This document shows positions 43,312 through 52,578 of a DNA stretch of 64,000 nucleotides, piece after piece. The stretch is taken from assembly GCA_902826215.1 (NCBI GenBank), contig CADEDY010000002.1, forward strand, positions 334,824-398,823, in the 5' to 3' direction. The position numbers and the translations under genes are program-made. The DNA comes from an uncultured Bacteroidota bacterium (lineage in GTDB: Bacteria; Bacteroidota; Bacteroidia; Flavobacteriales_F; PHOS-HE28). The first letter of the stretch is position 1. Each line of letters opens with the position of its first letter. Below the pieces are notes generated by a model. The model ran no database searches and was not told where the DNA came from. It saw only the letters and a list, made by a program, of their open reading frames with translations.

Positions 43312-45078
43312 ATGAACTCCACCACGCGTCACCTTGCAACCGGTCTTTTCATCAGCATGGGGTTGTTCAGCGCGCGTGCGCAGGACTGTTCCATTTCCTT
43401 CATCACACCACAGTTCGCAGTGCGGCAAGAACTCGATATCCTCTACGGAACCGGTGTGCGATACAATGGTGCGACCCAGGAGTTACGGCTCAATCTCTTC
43501 AAGCCGATCGGCGATGGGCAGACCGAACGTCCGCTCATCATCATGGTGCATGGCGGCGGATTCACCGGTGGTGATCGCAGCGATCTGAATGCACTATGCC
43601 AAGAGTACGCGAGCATGGGCTGGGCCGCTGCGACCATCAGCTACCGCCTCGACTTCTACGGTACATGGTTGCTGAGTTCGCCCTTCGCCTACGACCCGGC
43701 GGAGGTGGTGCGTGCGGCGTACCGGGCGCAGCAGGATACACGTGGTGCATTGCGCTATCTGAAAGGACGCAGTGCGATGGATAGCACCAGCACGGTGAAC
43801 GTAGTGACCCTCGGCTTCAGCGCCGGTGCCATCTCCGTGTTGCACGCCGCTTTCGTGGACGACCCCTCCGAGAAACCTGCAGCGTGTGGTGCCATCAGCA
43901 ATGTGCAACATTTCCTGAGCACATATCCGCGTCCGGATCTCGGCCCGATCACTGGCAACCTGAACCTGAACGGACAGAGCGATGAGGTGCTGGCAGTGGT
44001 CTCCTATTACGGTGGCTTATTGGATACCTCCATGGTGTCCAACCCGATCGATGCAGCGCTCTACCTCTACCATCAGAGCGGTGATCCAGTGGTGGGATGC
44101 AACCGCCAACAAGGGTTGTGGGGAATGCCGCTCGGCGTTGGCGATAATTATCCCTACCTCTTCGGTTCCTGCGTGATCGACACGCGCATCCAGCACCTCG
44201 ATCCCGCTCCGGGTCGTTACTTCTATCATCCGTACGTGGGTGCTGAGCACGCCTTGCACGATCCACCAGCGATCTACGCGGAGACGCGGGAGTTCTTGCG
44301 GCCGCTCTTCTGCTCGCCAACGGTCCCCGCCCTGCAGATCGCTGCACGTGTGGTGTTGGAAGGGCCTTACGATGCCAACACCGGTTCGATGAATGATGCC
44401 CTGCGCAGCTTGGGTACGTTTCCGCTCGCGGACCCATACCCCGGTCTGGGTTATGTGCACACAGGAGCTGGCAACGGTGGGTCAGTGGCACCCGCAGTGA
44501 TCGCAGCTGGTGGTGACGACGCCATCGTGGATTGGGTGTTGTTGGAGTTGCGCGATCCCATCGACCCTACCGTGATCGTGGCCAGCCGCAGTGCGCTGGT
44601 GCAACGCGATGGGGATGTGGTGGATCTCGATGGCACATCACCCGTGAGCTTTGCATTGTCGCCCGGCAGTTACCATGTGGCCGTGCGACACCGCAACCAC
44701 TTGGGTTGTATGTCGGCAACACCCGTCGCCATCGGTGCGGCGCCCTTCGTGTTGGACTTTTCTCGACCGCTCACGGCTGTGCATGGCACCGAAGCCCGCA
44801 AGAGCGTAGCGGGGACCTATCCTGCGGAAGTGCTGTGGGTAGGGGACGTGAGTTTCGATGGGGTGGTGATGTATACCGGCGAAGACAATGACCGCGATCC
44901 GATCCTCTTCGCGGTCGGCGGGGTGGTGCCTACCAATACGGTTGCAGGGTACCGGCAAGAAGACACCAACCTCGACGGCACCGTGCGTTACACCGGCGAG
45001 AACAATGATCGCGATCGGATCCTGCAGACGATCGGCGGTGTGGTGCCTACCAACACGCGTGTGGAACAATTGCCTTGA
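43312..45078 (+). CDS. Secreted alpha/beta-hydrolase (esterase) with C-terminal dockerin-like repeats
   Basis: 588 residues from the ATG at 43312, the first with a signal peptide (LATGLFISMGLFSARAQ). The BD-FAE-like hydrolase domain covers about 35-340, with the oxyanion loop HGGG (80-83) and nucleophile GFSAG (S170); a His in GAEHALHDP is a candidate catalytic His. An Ig-like module (about 350-490) follows. Two copies of a D-x-N/S-x-DGxVxYTGExNDRDxIL motif end the protein near residues 511-530 and 550-570. These are dockerin- or EF-hand-like calcium loops. No standard sorting domain is visible. Confidence 0.88.
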   Translation: MNSTTRHLATGLFISMGLFSARAQDCSISFITPQFAVRQELDILYGTGVRYNGATQELRLNLFKPIGDGQTERPLIIMVHGGGFTGGDRSDLNALCQEYASMGWAAATISYRLDFYGTWLLSSPFAYDPAEVVRAAYRAQQDTRGALRYLKGRSAMDSTSTVNVVTLGFSAGAISVLHAAFVDDPSEKPAACGAISNVQHFLSTYPRPDLGPITGNLNLNGQSDEVLAVVSYYGGLLDTSMVSNPIDAALYLYHQSGDPVVGCNRQQGLWGMPLGVGDNYPYLFGSCVIDTRIQHLDPAPGRYFYHPYVGAEHALHDPPAIYAETREFLRPLFCSPTVPALQIAARVVLEGPYDANTGSMNDALRSLGTFPLADPYPGLGYVHTGAGNGGSVAPAVIAAGGDDAIVDWVLLELRDPIDPTVIVASRSALVQRDGDVVDLDGTSPVSFALSPGSYHVAVRHRNHLGCMSATPVAIGAAPFVLDFSRPLTAVHGTEARKSVAGTYPAEVLWVGDVSFDGVVMYTGEDNDRDPILFAVGGVVPTNTVAGYRQEDTNLDGTVRYTGENNDRDRILQTIGGVVPTNTRVEQLP

Positions 45079-45198
45079 GTGTCGGTCAGCACACCTCGTG
45101 ATCGTGTCTATCCCGCTCGGTCGTGAACTCAACATCACCCTTCATCACGCTGCTGGGCCGTTCGTATCAATGACGAGCATGAGCTTTTTCGGTGCTGA

Positions 45199-45206
45199 TA
45201 CCTTGC
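45199..45206 (+). promoter_or_regulatory. Putative -7 box (TACCTTGC) before the MDR oxidoreductase gene
   Basis: TAnnTTTG-like element ending 13 nt before the ATG at 45220, placed like those ahead of polA and recJ. No -33 box was recognised. Confidence 0.3.
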
Positions 45207-45219
45207 CGCCTCGCCCATC

Positions 45220-46185
45220 ATGAAAGCCATCGTTTGCGCCCGTTACGGACCACCAGAGGACCTGCAATACCAGGACATACCCGAACCGTTACCCCGTGGT
45301 CGCGAGGTATTGGTGCGTGTGCACGCCACCGCTGTGAACGACTATGACTGGAGCTGGGTGCGTGGCAAGCCGGCGATCTATCGTTTGCTCTTCGGGCTGT
45401 TCAAACCCAGGCACCCGATCCCGGGCATGGAACTCGCTGGTACCGTGATGGGTCTTGGTTCGAAGGCCACGCGTTTCCAAGTGGGCGATGCGGTGTACGG
45501 CGACATCTCGGCACACGGCTTCGGCAGTTTCGCGGAGCAGGTCGCCATCCACGAGGATGCGTTGGTGCACAAGCCGGCCGATCTCTCGTTCGTGGATGCG
45601 GCGGCGACACCGCACGCTGCGTTGTTGGCGTACCAAGCGTTGGTGACGCTCGGAAAGTTGCAACGTGGCCAGCGCATCCTGATCAACGGTGCGGGCGGCG
45701 GTGTAGGCAGCTTCGCGGTGCAGATCGCGAAGACCTACGATGCGGAAGTGACCGGTGTGGATTCCGCAGCGAAAGCGGAGTCCATGCGTGCGCAAGGCTT
45801 CGATCACGTGATCGATTACGCGCAGGTGGACTTCGCACGAACCCATGAACGGTATGACCTGATCCTGGACTGCAAGACCAAGCGTGCCCCTCGTGACTCT
45901 GCGCGTGCACTGGCACCGGACGGACAGTACATCACCATTGGCGGTGACCTTCCGCGGCTCCTTCAACTACTCTTCGCAAGGATGTTCGGAGAACGTCAGT
46001 TGCATATCCTCGCGCTGAAATCCAACGTGGGTCTGGAACACATCCATGCCCTCTATGCGGCAGGTACGCTGAAGGCGGTGGTCGATGGTCCGTATCCTCT
46101 GGCCCAGGCAGCGAAGCAGATCCGACGTTTCGGCGAAGGATCGCACGTGGGCAAGGTGGTTCTTGGCGTGGTGCCCGAGGCGTAA
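45220..46185 (+). CDS. NAD(P)-dependent MDR-family oxidoreductase (quinone-reductase-like)
   Basis: 321 residues. Zinc-independent medium-chain dehydrogenase/reductase. The N-terminal catalytic barrel has EVLVRVHATAVNDYDW and HPIPGMELAGTV, and the Rossmann fold has INGAGGGVGSFAVQIAK at about 151-167. Cys/His zinc ligands of alcohol dehydrogenases are absent. Members reduce quinones or enals with NADPH; the substrate cannot be inferred. It stands alone and converges on the S41 protease gene with 30 bp between them. Confidence 0.92.
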   Translation: MKAIVCARYGPPEDLQYQDIPEPLPRGREVLVRVHATAVNDYDWSWVRGKPAIYRLLFGLFKPRHPIPGMELAGTVMGLGSKATRFQVGDAVYGDISAHGFGSFAEQVAIHEDALVHKPADLSFVDAAATPHAALLAYQALVTLGKLQRGQRILINGAGGGVGSFAVQIAKTYDAEVTGVDSAAKAESMRAQGFDHVIDYAQVDFARTHERYDLILDCKTKRAPRDSARALAPDGQYITIGGDLPRLLQLLFARMFGERQLHILALKSNVGLEHIHALYAAGTLKAVVDGPYPLAQAAKQIRRFGEGSHVGKVVLGVVPEA

Positions 46186-46215
46186 GCCGGCACCTCGGCC
46201 AGCGAAGATCCTGAT

Positions 46216-47706
46216 TCAACGCCCCTCCAAGGTGCGCTGCACATAGCCCACCCAGCCCGACTCTGGAATGCCCTCGTCCAAGTAGTGGTCCGGCTGGATG
46301 CCCATCACATCCACCGGCATGCGCGGGAGTCGGTGGCTCATGCTCATGGTATAGCCTAGTTGGAAACAACCGTCGAGCGAAGTGACCTGACGCATGTTGG
46401 AGACGTCGAGCGAACCCATCGTCGGATGTCCGAAGAGCTTCACCTTGGAGCTCGTGCGCGCCTCTAGCAGGAACTGCTCATCGGTGCTGCCGTTGCCACC
46501 GTTGCAGAGGATGCCCACGCGCTGAGGGAATGGAGAAACGGTGTGCGAACTATCAACGGACCACGCCTGCTCGTTCATATCCACCCAGGTGCCCAATGCG
46601 GCACGCATGCTTGCTGCGATCGAGAGGCACTCGCGCCCCTCATCGGTATCGCGTCCGAACATGTCGGCATACGCTTCGTATCCGGCTGCGTTCAGTTCGG
46701 TTGCCCACAGCTTCACGCCCACCGAACGCATCGGCCCGGTGTAGACGTAGGGGATCAGTCCCGCGTAGCTGGCATCGCTTCCACCGGTGCCGTTGCGGAT
46801 GTCGATGATGAAGTTCTCCGTGCTGCGGATCAGCCCATCGTTCGCGGCGAGCACACTATCGATAAGCACCTTCTGCTCGAACGCGAAGGACGGGATCCGC
46901 AGGTAGAGCGTACGTACGTTCAGACGTTCCAAGAAAGGCGCTTCGGCGTCCATGGCGCGCTGATGAAGAAGTTCGGCTTGCGAGAACTGTGGCGCTGGCA
47001 CTTCACGCGTCCAAGCTGCACCCATTTGCAACATGCTGCCGCTCTCGCCCTGCAGCACGGCTTCCACGGGCTCCGTTGAATGGTCGCCCATATAGAAGGT
47101 GCCCGTGTACCTTCCGTCGGCTGTTCGCTCCAACTCCACCTTCACCTCACCGGGCTTCCAGTTCGGATTCTTCGAGGCAAGGATCACGGCATCGAAGCGG
47201 GTGCTGTCCTTCGGTTGACGTACGATGCCTACGCGGTAGGGTCCACCGCTCCATACGCCTTCCAACGGGTGCCGTGCGTCGCCCAAGCGCACGAGGCGCT
47301 TCACCAGTTCTGCTTCCGTGAGCTTCACCGTTCGGCCCGCAGGGAAGGTTGCCACCGCCGTGGACGTGTTGGACCTGTGCTGCTGATGCGCTTGTTGTGC
47401 CTGCATGGCCTTCTCCGTGGGACCGATCCCGATGTGCCCATGCCGGAACCACTGCAACCAATCGTTCAGCAACTCGGTGCAGACCATCAGGTCTTTCGCC
47501 TCGGCGACCTGGTTTCGGAACGCTGCGGTATGCTCGGAATAAGCTGCTTTGCCCTTGCGGTCCACGACGAGTTGGAAGCCCGCATCGTTCTGCTCGAAGG
47601 TGCTCACCATCCAACGGAAGGTGGCCGGGCAATCGCAGGGTTGGGCGTGAACGCTGGTGGAAAGGAGGAAGAGGAAAGGCAGCAGGTGTTGTCGTGACCG
47701 ATGCAT
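46216..47706 (-). CDS. Secreted S41-family peptidase (tail-specific protease-like)
   Basis: 496 residues from the ATG at 47706, where a signal peptide (LPFLFLLSTSVHAQP) begins; the frame extends to 47865 without support. An N-terminal helical region precedes the S41 core at about 290-490. The core has IIDIRNGTGGSDASYAGLI and the nucleophile region CNGGNGSTDEQFLLEA, then a Lys-less segment KLFGHPTMGSLDVSN. The Ser in GSTDE is the likely nucleophile. No PDZ domain is apparent. It probably cleaves periplasmic or surface peptides. Confidence 0.9.
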   Translation of the reverse strand: MHRSRQHLLPFLFLLSTSVHAQPCDCPATFRWMVSTFEQNDAGFQLVVDRKGKAAYSEHTAAFRNQVAEAKDLMVCTELLNDWLQWFRHGHIGIGPTEKAMQAQQAHQQHRSNTSTAVATFPAGRTVKLTEAELVKRLVRLGDARHPLEGVWSGGPYRVGIVRQPKDSTRFDAVILASKNPNWKPGEVKVELERTADGRYTGTFYMGDHSTEPVEAVLQGESGSMLQMGAAWTREVPAPQFSQAELLHQRAMDAEAPFLERLNVRTLYLRIPSFAFEQKVLIDSVLAANDGLIRSTENFIIDIRNGTGGSDASYAGLIPYVYTGPMRSVGVKLWATELNAAGYEAYADMFGRDTDEGRECLSIAASMRAALGTWVDMNEQAWSVDSSHTVSPFPQRVGILCNGGNGSTDEQFLLEARTSSKVKLFGHPTMGSLDVSNMRQVTSLDGCFQLGYTMSMSHRLPRMPVDVMGIQPDHYLDEGIPESGWVGYVQRTLEGR

Positions 47707-47970
47707 GCAGCAAAGTTCATGAATTGACCGGCAAGATCCATTCGGAGCGCATGGTGAAGGGTCGCATGGTGGGAGGTTCTTGCCATAAGGGAGAAACGAT
47801 GTGCAGGTCGTGGGATCGTAGTGATCGATGCAGGATGATGCCGTTGACCGGTGGATCAACAACAACAGTGATCAAGATCATGACGCACTTCATCGAACAG
47901 ACCCTGACATGCGCGGCTTCACTGCCCAGCCGTTCGACACATCCGGGTCGCCGGGCTTTCTTGTCCGGGC

Positions 47971-48414
47971 TTACCGTTCGCCCTTCCTCACGATCCCCTC
48001 GAACCACGTGGTCAGTTGTGCTTGTTGGGCGGGGGTGAGCTTGGCATGGCCATGGATCAGCGCGTAGTTGCCCGGTGGCATCTCGCCTTCTTCGACCACC
48101 TCGCCGAGTTCGCTCGCGTGCTTGTTGGTGGCGTATGTGTCCCAGCGGGAGAAGTTCATGTGCTTGCGCCCATCGTTGATGTGGTCCTGCAACCACCAAT
48201 TGATCGGCGTGATGTGGGCGTAGAACGGATAGGTGGTGTTGTAGCTGTGGCAATCGTAGCAGACGCCTTGCACCAAGGCGCGGATGTCCGCTGGCGCATC
48301 GGTCATCACCAGCAGGTCCGTCGTGGGTTCCGATACGGGCACGGAACGATCCGGTTGGAAGAACTGGCCCACTGCGAGAAGAAGGAGGGCTATCAAGGCG
48401 ATGCGTTTGATCAT
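47971..48414 (-). CDS. Haem-binding domain protein (c-type, CxxCH)
   Basis: 147 residues from the ATG at 48414. One N-terminal membrane anchor (MIKRIALIALLLLAVGQFF). A single c-type haem motif CYDCH (52-56), followed by PFYAHITPINWWLQDHINDGRKHMNFSRW, the signature of the Haem_bd (cytochrome P460-neighbour) family; a Met downstream could be the second ligand. It is probably a periplasmic electron carrier or redox sensor. It starts 20 bp after the di-haem peroxidase stop on the same strand. Confidence 0.92.
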   Translation of the reverse strand: MIKRIALIALLLLAVGQFFQPDRSVPVSEPTTDLLVMTDAPADIRALVQGVCYDCHSYNTTYPFYAHITPINWWLQDHINDGRKHMNFSRWDTYATNKHASELGEVVEEGEMPPGNYALIHGHAKLTPAQQAQLTTWFEGIVRKGER

Positions 48415-48434
48415 TGTCTTCGCGCGATACGGTG

Positions 48435-49490
48435 TCAAGGTTGAGCGGTTGCGGCTGCTGCGGCGGAAGGTAGGGTGCCGGTCAGCACTTCCAGAAAAGC
48501 CAACAGGTCGTTCACTTCCCGATCCGTGAGCGCCGTGTCCAATTGCACCGTGCCCATGATGCGTATCGCCTTGTCCAGTTCGGCCACGCGCCCATCGTGG
48601 AAGTAAGGTGCGGTGCGTGTTACGTTGCGCAGGCCGGCCACCTTGAACCTATCGCGGTCAAGCTCGGCGCCGGTCACCTGCTTGCGCCCTTGGTCAGCGG
48701 TGGTGCTGCCGGTGAGCGCTCGGAAATCGCCGTGCACGCCGAACTTCTGGAGCATGGTGCCACCTAGTGCCGGACCCATGTGGCAGTTGGTGCAGCCCAC
48801 GGACATGAAGGTGCGTAGGCCAGCTGTTTCCTCAGCGGTCAGGGCCGTGGCCTCGCCCTTCAGGAAGGCGTCGAAGCGCGATGGGGTCATCAAAGTGCGC
48901 TCGAATGCACCGATGGCCTCGCGGATGTTGGCGTACGTGAGAGGGTCCTTGTCCGTTGGAAACGCGGTGGCGAACAGGGGCGGGTACGCCGCTATGCCCT
49001 TGAGCTTCTTCTCCAAAGTGCCTTCGGTGGGAATGCCCATCTCGATGGGGTTCATCACCGGCATGCCGGCCTGCTGCTCTACATCGGTGGCGCGGCCATC
49101 CCAGAACTGCATGGTGTGCAACGCGGCGTTGTATACCGTGGGCGAGTTGCGCGTGCCCATTTGCCCACCCACTCCGGTGGAAGTGGCAGTGTGGTCCACC
49201 CCGTAGGTATCCAGCTGGTGGCAGCTGTTGCAACTGATGGTGCCGCTGGTGGAGAGTTGCGGATCCAGGAAGAGCATGTTGCCCAAGGCCACCTTCTCCG
49301 GCGTGTCCGGTCCGGCCGGATGCTCCACTACAGTGGGCAATGGACTGAAGTAGGTGAGGGCCTCCTCACGCAATTGCTTATGGTCGCTCAGCTCCGCAGC
49401 GGAGTGGTTGACGCCCGGTGGAGTTTTCGGAGCCTCGGCGCCACAGGCAGGCAAGAGGGACAACAGGAAGAGGGTATGCACGGGGTGCAT
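48435..49490 (-). CDS. Di-haem cytochrome c peroxidase (MauG/CcpA family) lipoprotein
   Basis: 351 residues. Lipoprotein signal ending L-L-P-A-C (C16). Two c-type haem motifs: CNSCH (87-91) and CTNCH (233-237). Family features NSPTVYNAALHTMQFWDGRA, MPVMNPIEMG and the C-terminal LRNVTRTAPYFHDGRVAEL are present. It would reduce hydrogen peroxide with electrons from a periplasmic cytochrome. It forms a two-gene unit with the downstream haem-binding protein, a natural electron partner. Confidence 0.94.
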   Translation of the reverse strand: MHPVHTLFLLSLLPACGAEAPKTPPGVNHSAAELSDHKQLREEALTYFSPLPTVVEHPAGPDTPEKVALGNMLFLDPQLSTSGTISCNSCHQLDTYGVDHTATSTGVGGQMGTRNSPTVYNAALHTMQFWDGRATDVEQQAGMPVMNPIEMGIPTEGTLEKKLKGIAAYPPLFATAFPTDKDPLTYANIREAIGAFERTLMTPSRFDAFLKGEATALTAEETAGLRTFMSVGCTNCHMGPALGGTMLQKFGVHGDFRALTGSTTADQGRKQVTGAELDRDRFKVAGLRNVTRTAPYFHDGRVAELDKAIRIMGTVQLDTALTDREVNDLLAFLEVLTGTLPSAAAAATAQP

Positions 49491-49583
49491 CGTCAGTGGT
49501 TTTCGTCAAACTAGTCATTTGAGGAGGCGATGTACCTGACGATGGTCATGTGCGCCGCTACGCCTGCTGAATGCCTCCTACTG

Positions 49584-50663
49584 CTAAGGCCGATGTTCGC
49601 GGAACAGGACGATGGCCTGTGAGGCATCCATGCCCGTGCGCAGTAAGAACCGTTTGCGGCCATGACCCGCGCGCACAGTGGCGATAGCGGTGTTCGGCGG
49701 CACCCGCCCTTCGTTGTGCGCGACCGCCAGTACCGTGTTCGCGCCGGGGGCGAGGTCCAGATCCACCCGGTGCCAGTGGTCGGTGAGGGCATGGGCAAGC
49801 AGCACCGGTTTGCCGTTCATTAGGATGCTCAAGGTGTCGCCGTCCTGCTCGGCATTGTCCTTCACCCAAAGCACGATGTGCTCGCGTCGGGTGTGCAGTG
49901 TGTCCAACACGTTCCATGCGCGTTGCTCCCGCGCCACGTCAGGCACAGGCGGCGCCGCCTCGGGTGCGCGACGGATGCCGATGTGGTAGCGCAACACCAA
50001 CGCCAAGTGGTCACCGCTGGCTGTGAAGGTGGCCGTGCCGACAGGACTGGTGGCCACGGTGGTCCATGCCGGAGTGCGGTCCAAGTGGATCACGTAGCGA
50101 AGCGATACCTCGGTGCGCGATGCACCAACCCGGAAGAAGCGGCCCACTTCCGGCACCAGGTACGGTCGGGCCTGCAAGGGTTCGTGGAAAACGAACTGCA
50201 CGTTGTTCTTCTCGTCGTCGCCATCGTTGCGGTTCTGCAGGTGATACCCGAATCCCAGCCCCATGCGCAGGCTGCGCAGTTGGCCATCGCGCGGCCGCAG
50301 CATCCACCAGGTGCGGGCCTCGAAACGTTGGGTGCCGTGGTAGAGGTCCAGGCACACCCCGTCGGCACACAGCAGGTAGCCTTGGGCCAACAGGCTTCCC
50401 TGCAACGCAAAACCCCAACGGTCGCGGTGCATGAGCGAGCCGCCCACATCCACACCGAGCCCGATGAAGGGGAGTGCGGCCGCACCGGGTAGTGTGCGTT
50501 CCACCAGTCGCGGCCCTTGGAACATCAGCTGTCCGCCAAGCATCGGCCTTACTTCGTTGGCCCGAGCCCGGTGCGGTTTGTAGGATCGGGCCTGCGCGGG
50601 CACTGCTGTAGCTGTGATGAGCACGAGGAGCAGTGGACGAACGACGGCGATCAAGCAGGGCAT
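49584..50663 (-). CDS. Secreted hypothetical protein with C-terminal beta-sandwich domain
   Basis: 359 residues from the ATG at 50663; signal peptide MPCLIAVVRPLLLVLITATAVPAQA. The first 230 residues alternate in the way of an outer-membrane barrel (GLGVDVGGSLMHRDRWGFALQG, GLGFGYHLQNRND, TEVSLRYVIHLDRT). A separate C-terminal domain (about 265-359) has HIVLWVKDNAEQDGDTLSILMNGK, LAPGANTVLAVAHNEGRVPPNTA and a final strand. The C-terminal domain is widespread at the ends of Bacteroidota secreted proteins. Function unknown. Confidence 0.82.
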   Translation of the reverse strand: MPCLIAVVRPLLLVLITATAVPAQARSYKPHRARANEVRPMLGGQLMFQGPRLVERTLPGAAALPFIGLGVDVGGSLMHRDRWGFALQGSLLAQGYLLCADGVCLDLYHGTQRFEARTWWMLRPRDGQLRSLRMGLGFGYHLQNRNDGDDEKNNVQFVFHEPLQARPYLVPEVGRFFRVGASRTEVSLRYVIHLDRTPAWTTVATSPVGTATFTASGDHLALVLRYHIGIRRAPEAAPPVPDVAREQRAWNVLDTLHTRREHIVLWVKDNAEQDGDTLSILMNGKPVLLAHALTDHWHRVDLDLAPGANTVLAVAHNEGRVPPNTAIATVRAGHGRKRFLLRTGMDASQAIVLFREHRP

Positions 50664-50822
50664 GGCTGGTGGTTCGAATTCCAGGGCGGTAAGGTCGGCA
50701 CCCGTGCGCTGATGCGGAGGTCCGGTCCGCTTCAAAAAGAGTACCGCCATTCACTTGGTCCGTACAGACTTCCACCGAAGTGTTCGTGGGACGCAGGATA
50801 CTTCGGTTCCCGCGTGCGGCGA

Positions 50823-51575
50823 TCAATGGGTGTCGAACAGCCCGATCGTATAGTCGAGCAGCGCTTGGTCGCCATGTTCTCCGTGCCCGGGAACAATCAC
50901 ACGCGCATTCGGATATGCTGTCCGGACACGTTCTACCGTGCTTGACCATTCGGCAACGTTCGCATCGCCCAAGTAGCCCTTCGACGCATTCAACTCCTTG
51001 ATCAAACATCCACCGAAGAGCACGTCCTCGCTGGGGAAGTAACCCACCACGTTGTCCGGTGTGTGGCCTTCGCCGAAGTAGCGGACAATGACCGTTCCGG
51101 AACCGACATCGAGGACGAGGGAGTCGATGAAGCTGTTCTGCGGAACGGGTTCTCCATGGGTGCGTGCGAGTTCAACGGTCTTGACATTCGCATAGGAAGG
51201 AATGTTCATCGCGTGGAAGGCCTGCAGCCCGCCCAAGCAGTCCGTATGGAAATGGGTGGGAACGACCGCCTTGATGGAGCACCTCAGGGAATCCTGCAAC
51301 CAATGGATCAGTTCCGTGGCGCTGCTGTCCGTGGTCGGTGTATCGAAGATGATCACCTCATCAGCGTTGCGCACAAGGAGTCCGTTGCATGGCACGTTGC
51401 CGAAATCCTCGGTCTGGTGATAGGATGTGTGGATGAAGGTGTTCGCACTGACCTGGGTGATGATGAGCGCATCGGAACGGCGGACCTCCGTCGCCTTGAA
51501 CGCGGTGCTTTCTTCCGTTGTGCAACCCGAGCAAGAGATGGATATCACGAAGAGCAAAAGGATGTTCAGGCGCAT
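50823..51575 (-). CDS. Subclass B1 metallo-beta-lactamase
   Basis: 250 residues with an N-terminal signal (ILLLFVISISCSGC, possibly a lipoprotein). All B1 zinc ligands are visible: H108, H110 and D112 in HFHTDCLGG, H171 in GEGHTPDN, C190 in FGGCLIK and H231 in VPGHGEHG. KELNASKGYLGDAN after C190 carries the Lys and Asn that bind beta-lactam substrates. It is expected to hydrolyse penicillins, cephalosporins or carbapenems in the periplasm. It resembles chromosomal enzymes of environmental Flavobacteria. No mobile element is near it. Confidence 0.92.
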   Translation of the reverse strand: MRLNILLLFVISISCSGCTTEESTAFKATEVRRSDALIITQVSANTFIHTSYHQTEDFGNVPCNGLLVRNADEVIIFDTPTTDSSATELIHWLQDSLRCSIKAVVPTHFHTDCLGGLQAFHAMNIPSYANVKTVELARTHGEPVPQNSFIDSLVLDVGSGTVIVRYFGEGHTPDNVVGYFPSEDVLFGGCLIKELNASKGYLGDANVAEWSSTVERVRTAYPNARVIVPGHGEHGDQALLDYTIGLFDTH

Positions 51576-51594
51576 GTTCTTGGGGCGCGATCGA

Positions 51595-52473
51595 TCAGTG
51601 CGTCCGCGTCATCTCCTCCGTGACGCAGATGATGATGTCGGCTTGGCCGCGGAATTCGGTTTCCAAATGGGTCAGATCCTTCTGCAGCACGGTGGCGATG
51701 GTGACCACCTTGAGCTGTGGCACGGCGCGTTGCAGGTACCACCCGATGCCTTCATGGAAGTCCGAATGGAAGCTGCCGTTGAAGTGAAGGAAGCGGGCAC
51801 CCGGGATCACGTGCTGCGTAATGAAGTAGGCCATGGTCGCATCCTTCAGCGCTTGGGCCTGTACCATGGCGGGTGTGCCGTGGTCCTCCATCATGGCCAG
51901 CATCCGCTTGTATCCGGGCAGGTCCGGATCGAAGGCGATCGGCATGGGGGCCACCCAAGCGCGTTGCGCATCCGTTAGTGTATCCAGCGCGGTGAAGCCT
52001 CCTTTGCTCACTGCGCGGGCGAATCGGCGCGGCACGTTGGTAGCCACGAAGGGCAATCCTTTTTCCTTGGCCAGGTCCACCAGCGGTGCGTAGTCGGTGC
52101 CGTGGTTCTTCCACAGCCGGGCCAAGGTGTCGAAGGCGGCCTCGTCGATCTCGCCGCGCAAGTAGCGATCCAAGGTGGCCTGGTCGTCAGCCTCGATCAT
52201 TTCGGCACCCAGCACCAGCGGACCACGTGCAGACAGGTCCTTGGCCACAACAAGCTGCAGCCAATGCGCGATCGGGTCGTCGTGCTCCTCGCCGAAGAGG
52301 ATGATGTCGCCCGCGGCCACGATGCGCAGGAAGCGCTCGTGCGAGAGCTTCTTCCCCTGCCCATCGAAGAGCGTGTATGCGGGTAGCACTTGCGCGCCGA
52401 CACCAGTGCTGAAGAGGTAGGCCGCCAGCATCGCGCAACCGCGAGCGAACGACCGGATATCCTTTGCTTGCAT
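51595..52473 (-). CDS. ChaN-family haem-binding (haem uptake) protein
   Basis: 292 residues from the ATG at 52473; the frame extends to 52548. Signal peptide near 10-30 (RGCAMLAAYLFSTGVGAQ). The ChaN domain (PF04187) has the signature IILFGEEHDDPIAHWLQLVV, LGAEMIEADDQATLDRYLRGEID and FLHFNGSFHSDFHEGIGWYL with His residues able to bind haem iron. The family is linked to iron and haem uptake, though enzymatic function is unproven. It is followed by the beta-lactamase gene after 19 bp on the same strand. Confidence 0.88.
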   Translation of the reverse strand: MQAKDIRSFARGCAMLAAYLFSTGVGAQVLPAYTLFDGQGKKLSHERFLRIVAAGDIILFGEEHDDPIAHWLQLVVAKDLSARGPLVLGAEMIEADDQATLDRYLRGEIDEAAFDTLARLWKNHGTDYAPLVDLAKEKGLPFVATNVPRRFARAVSKGGFTALDTLTDAQRAWVAPMPIAFDPDLPGYKRMLAMMEDHGTPAMVQAQALKDATMAYFITQHVIPGARFLHFNGSFHSDFHEGIGWYLQRAVPQLKVVTIATVLQKDLTHLETEFRGQADIIICVTEEMTRTH

Positions 52474-52578
52474 GGGCACAAGGTGCGAAAAGCGAACGGA
52501 GCAACAGGACCTGATGATCCGTTGAAAGCGTCGTTGCGGGCCCACCACTTCCCGGGGTCCTTATCGACGCTGTGGAAC

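Noticed and set aside
50664..50690. GGTTCGAATTCC resembling a tRNA T-arm
   Set aside because: The flanking bases do not pair as a T stem and no other arms are found.
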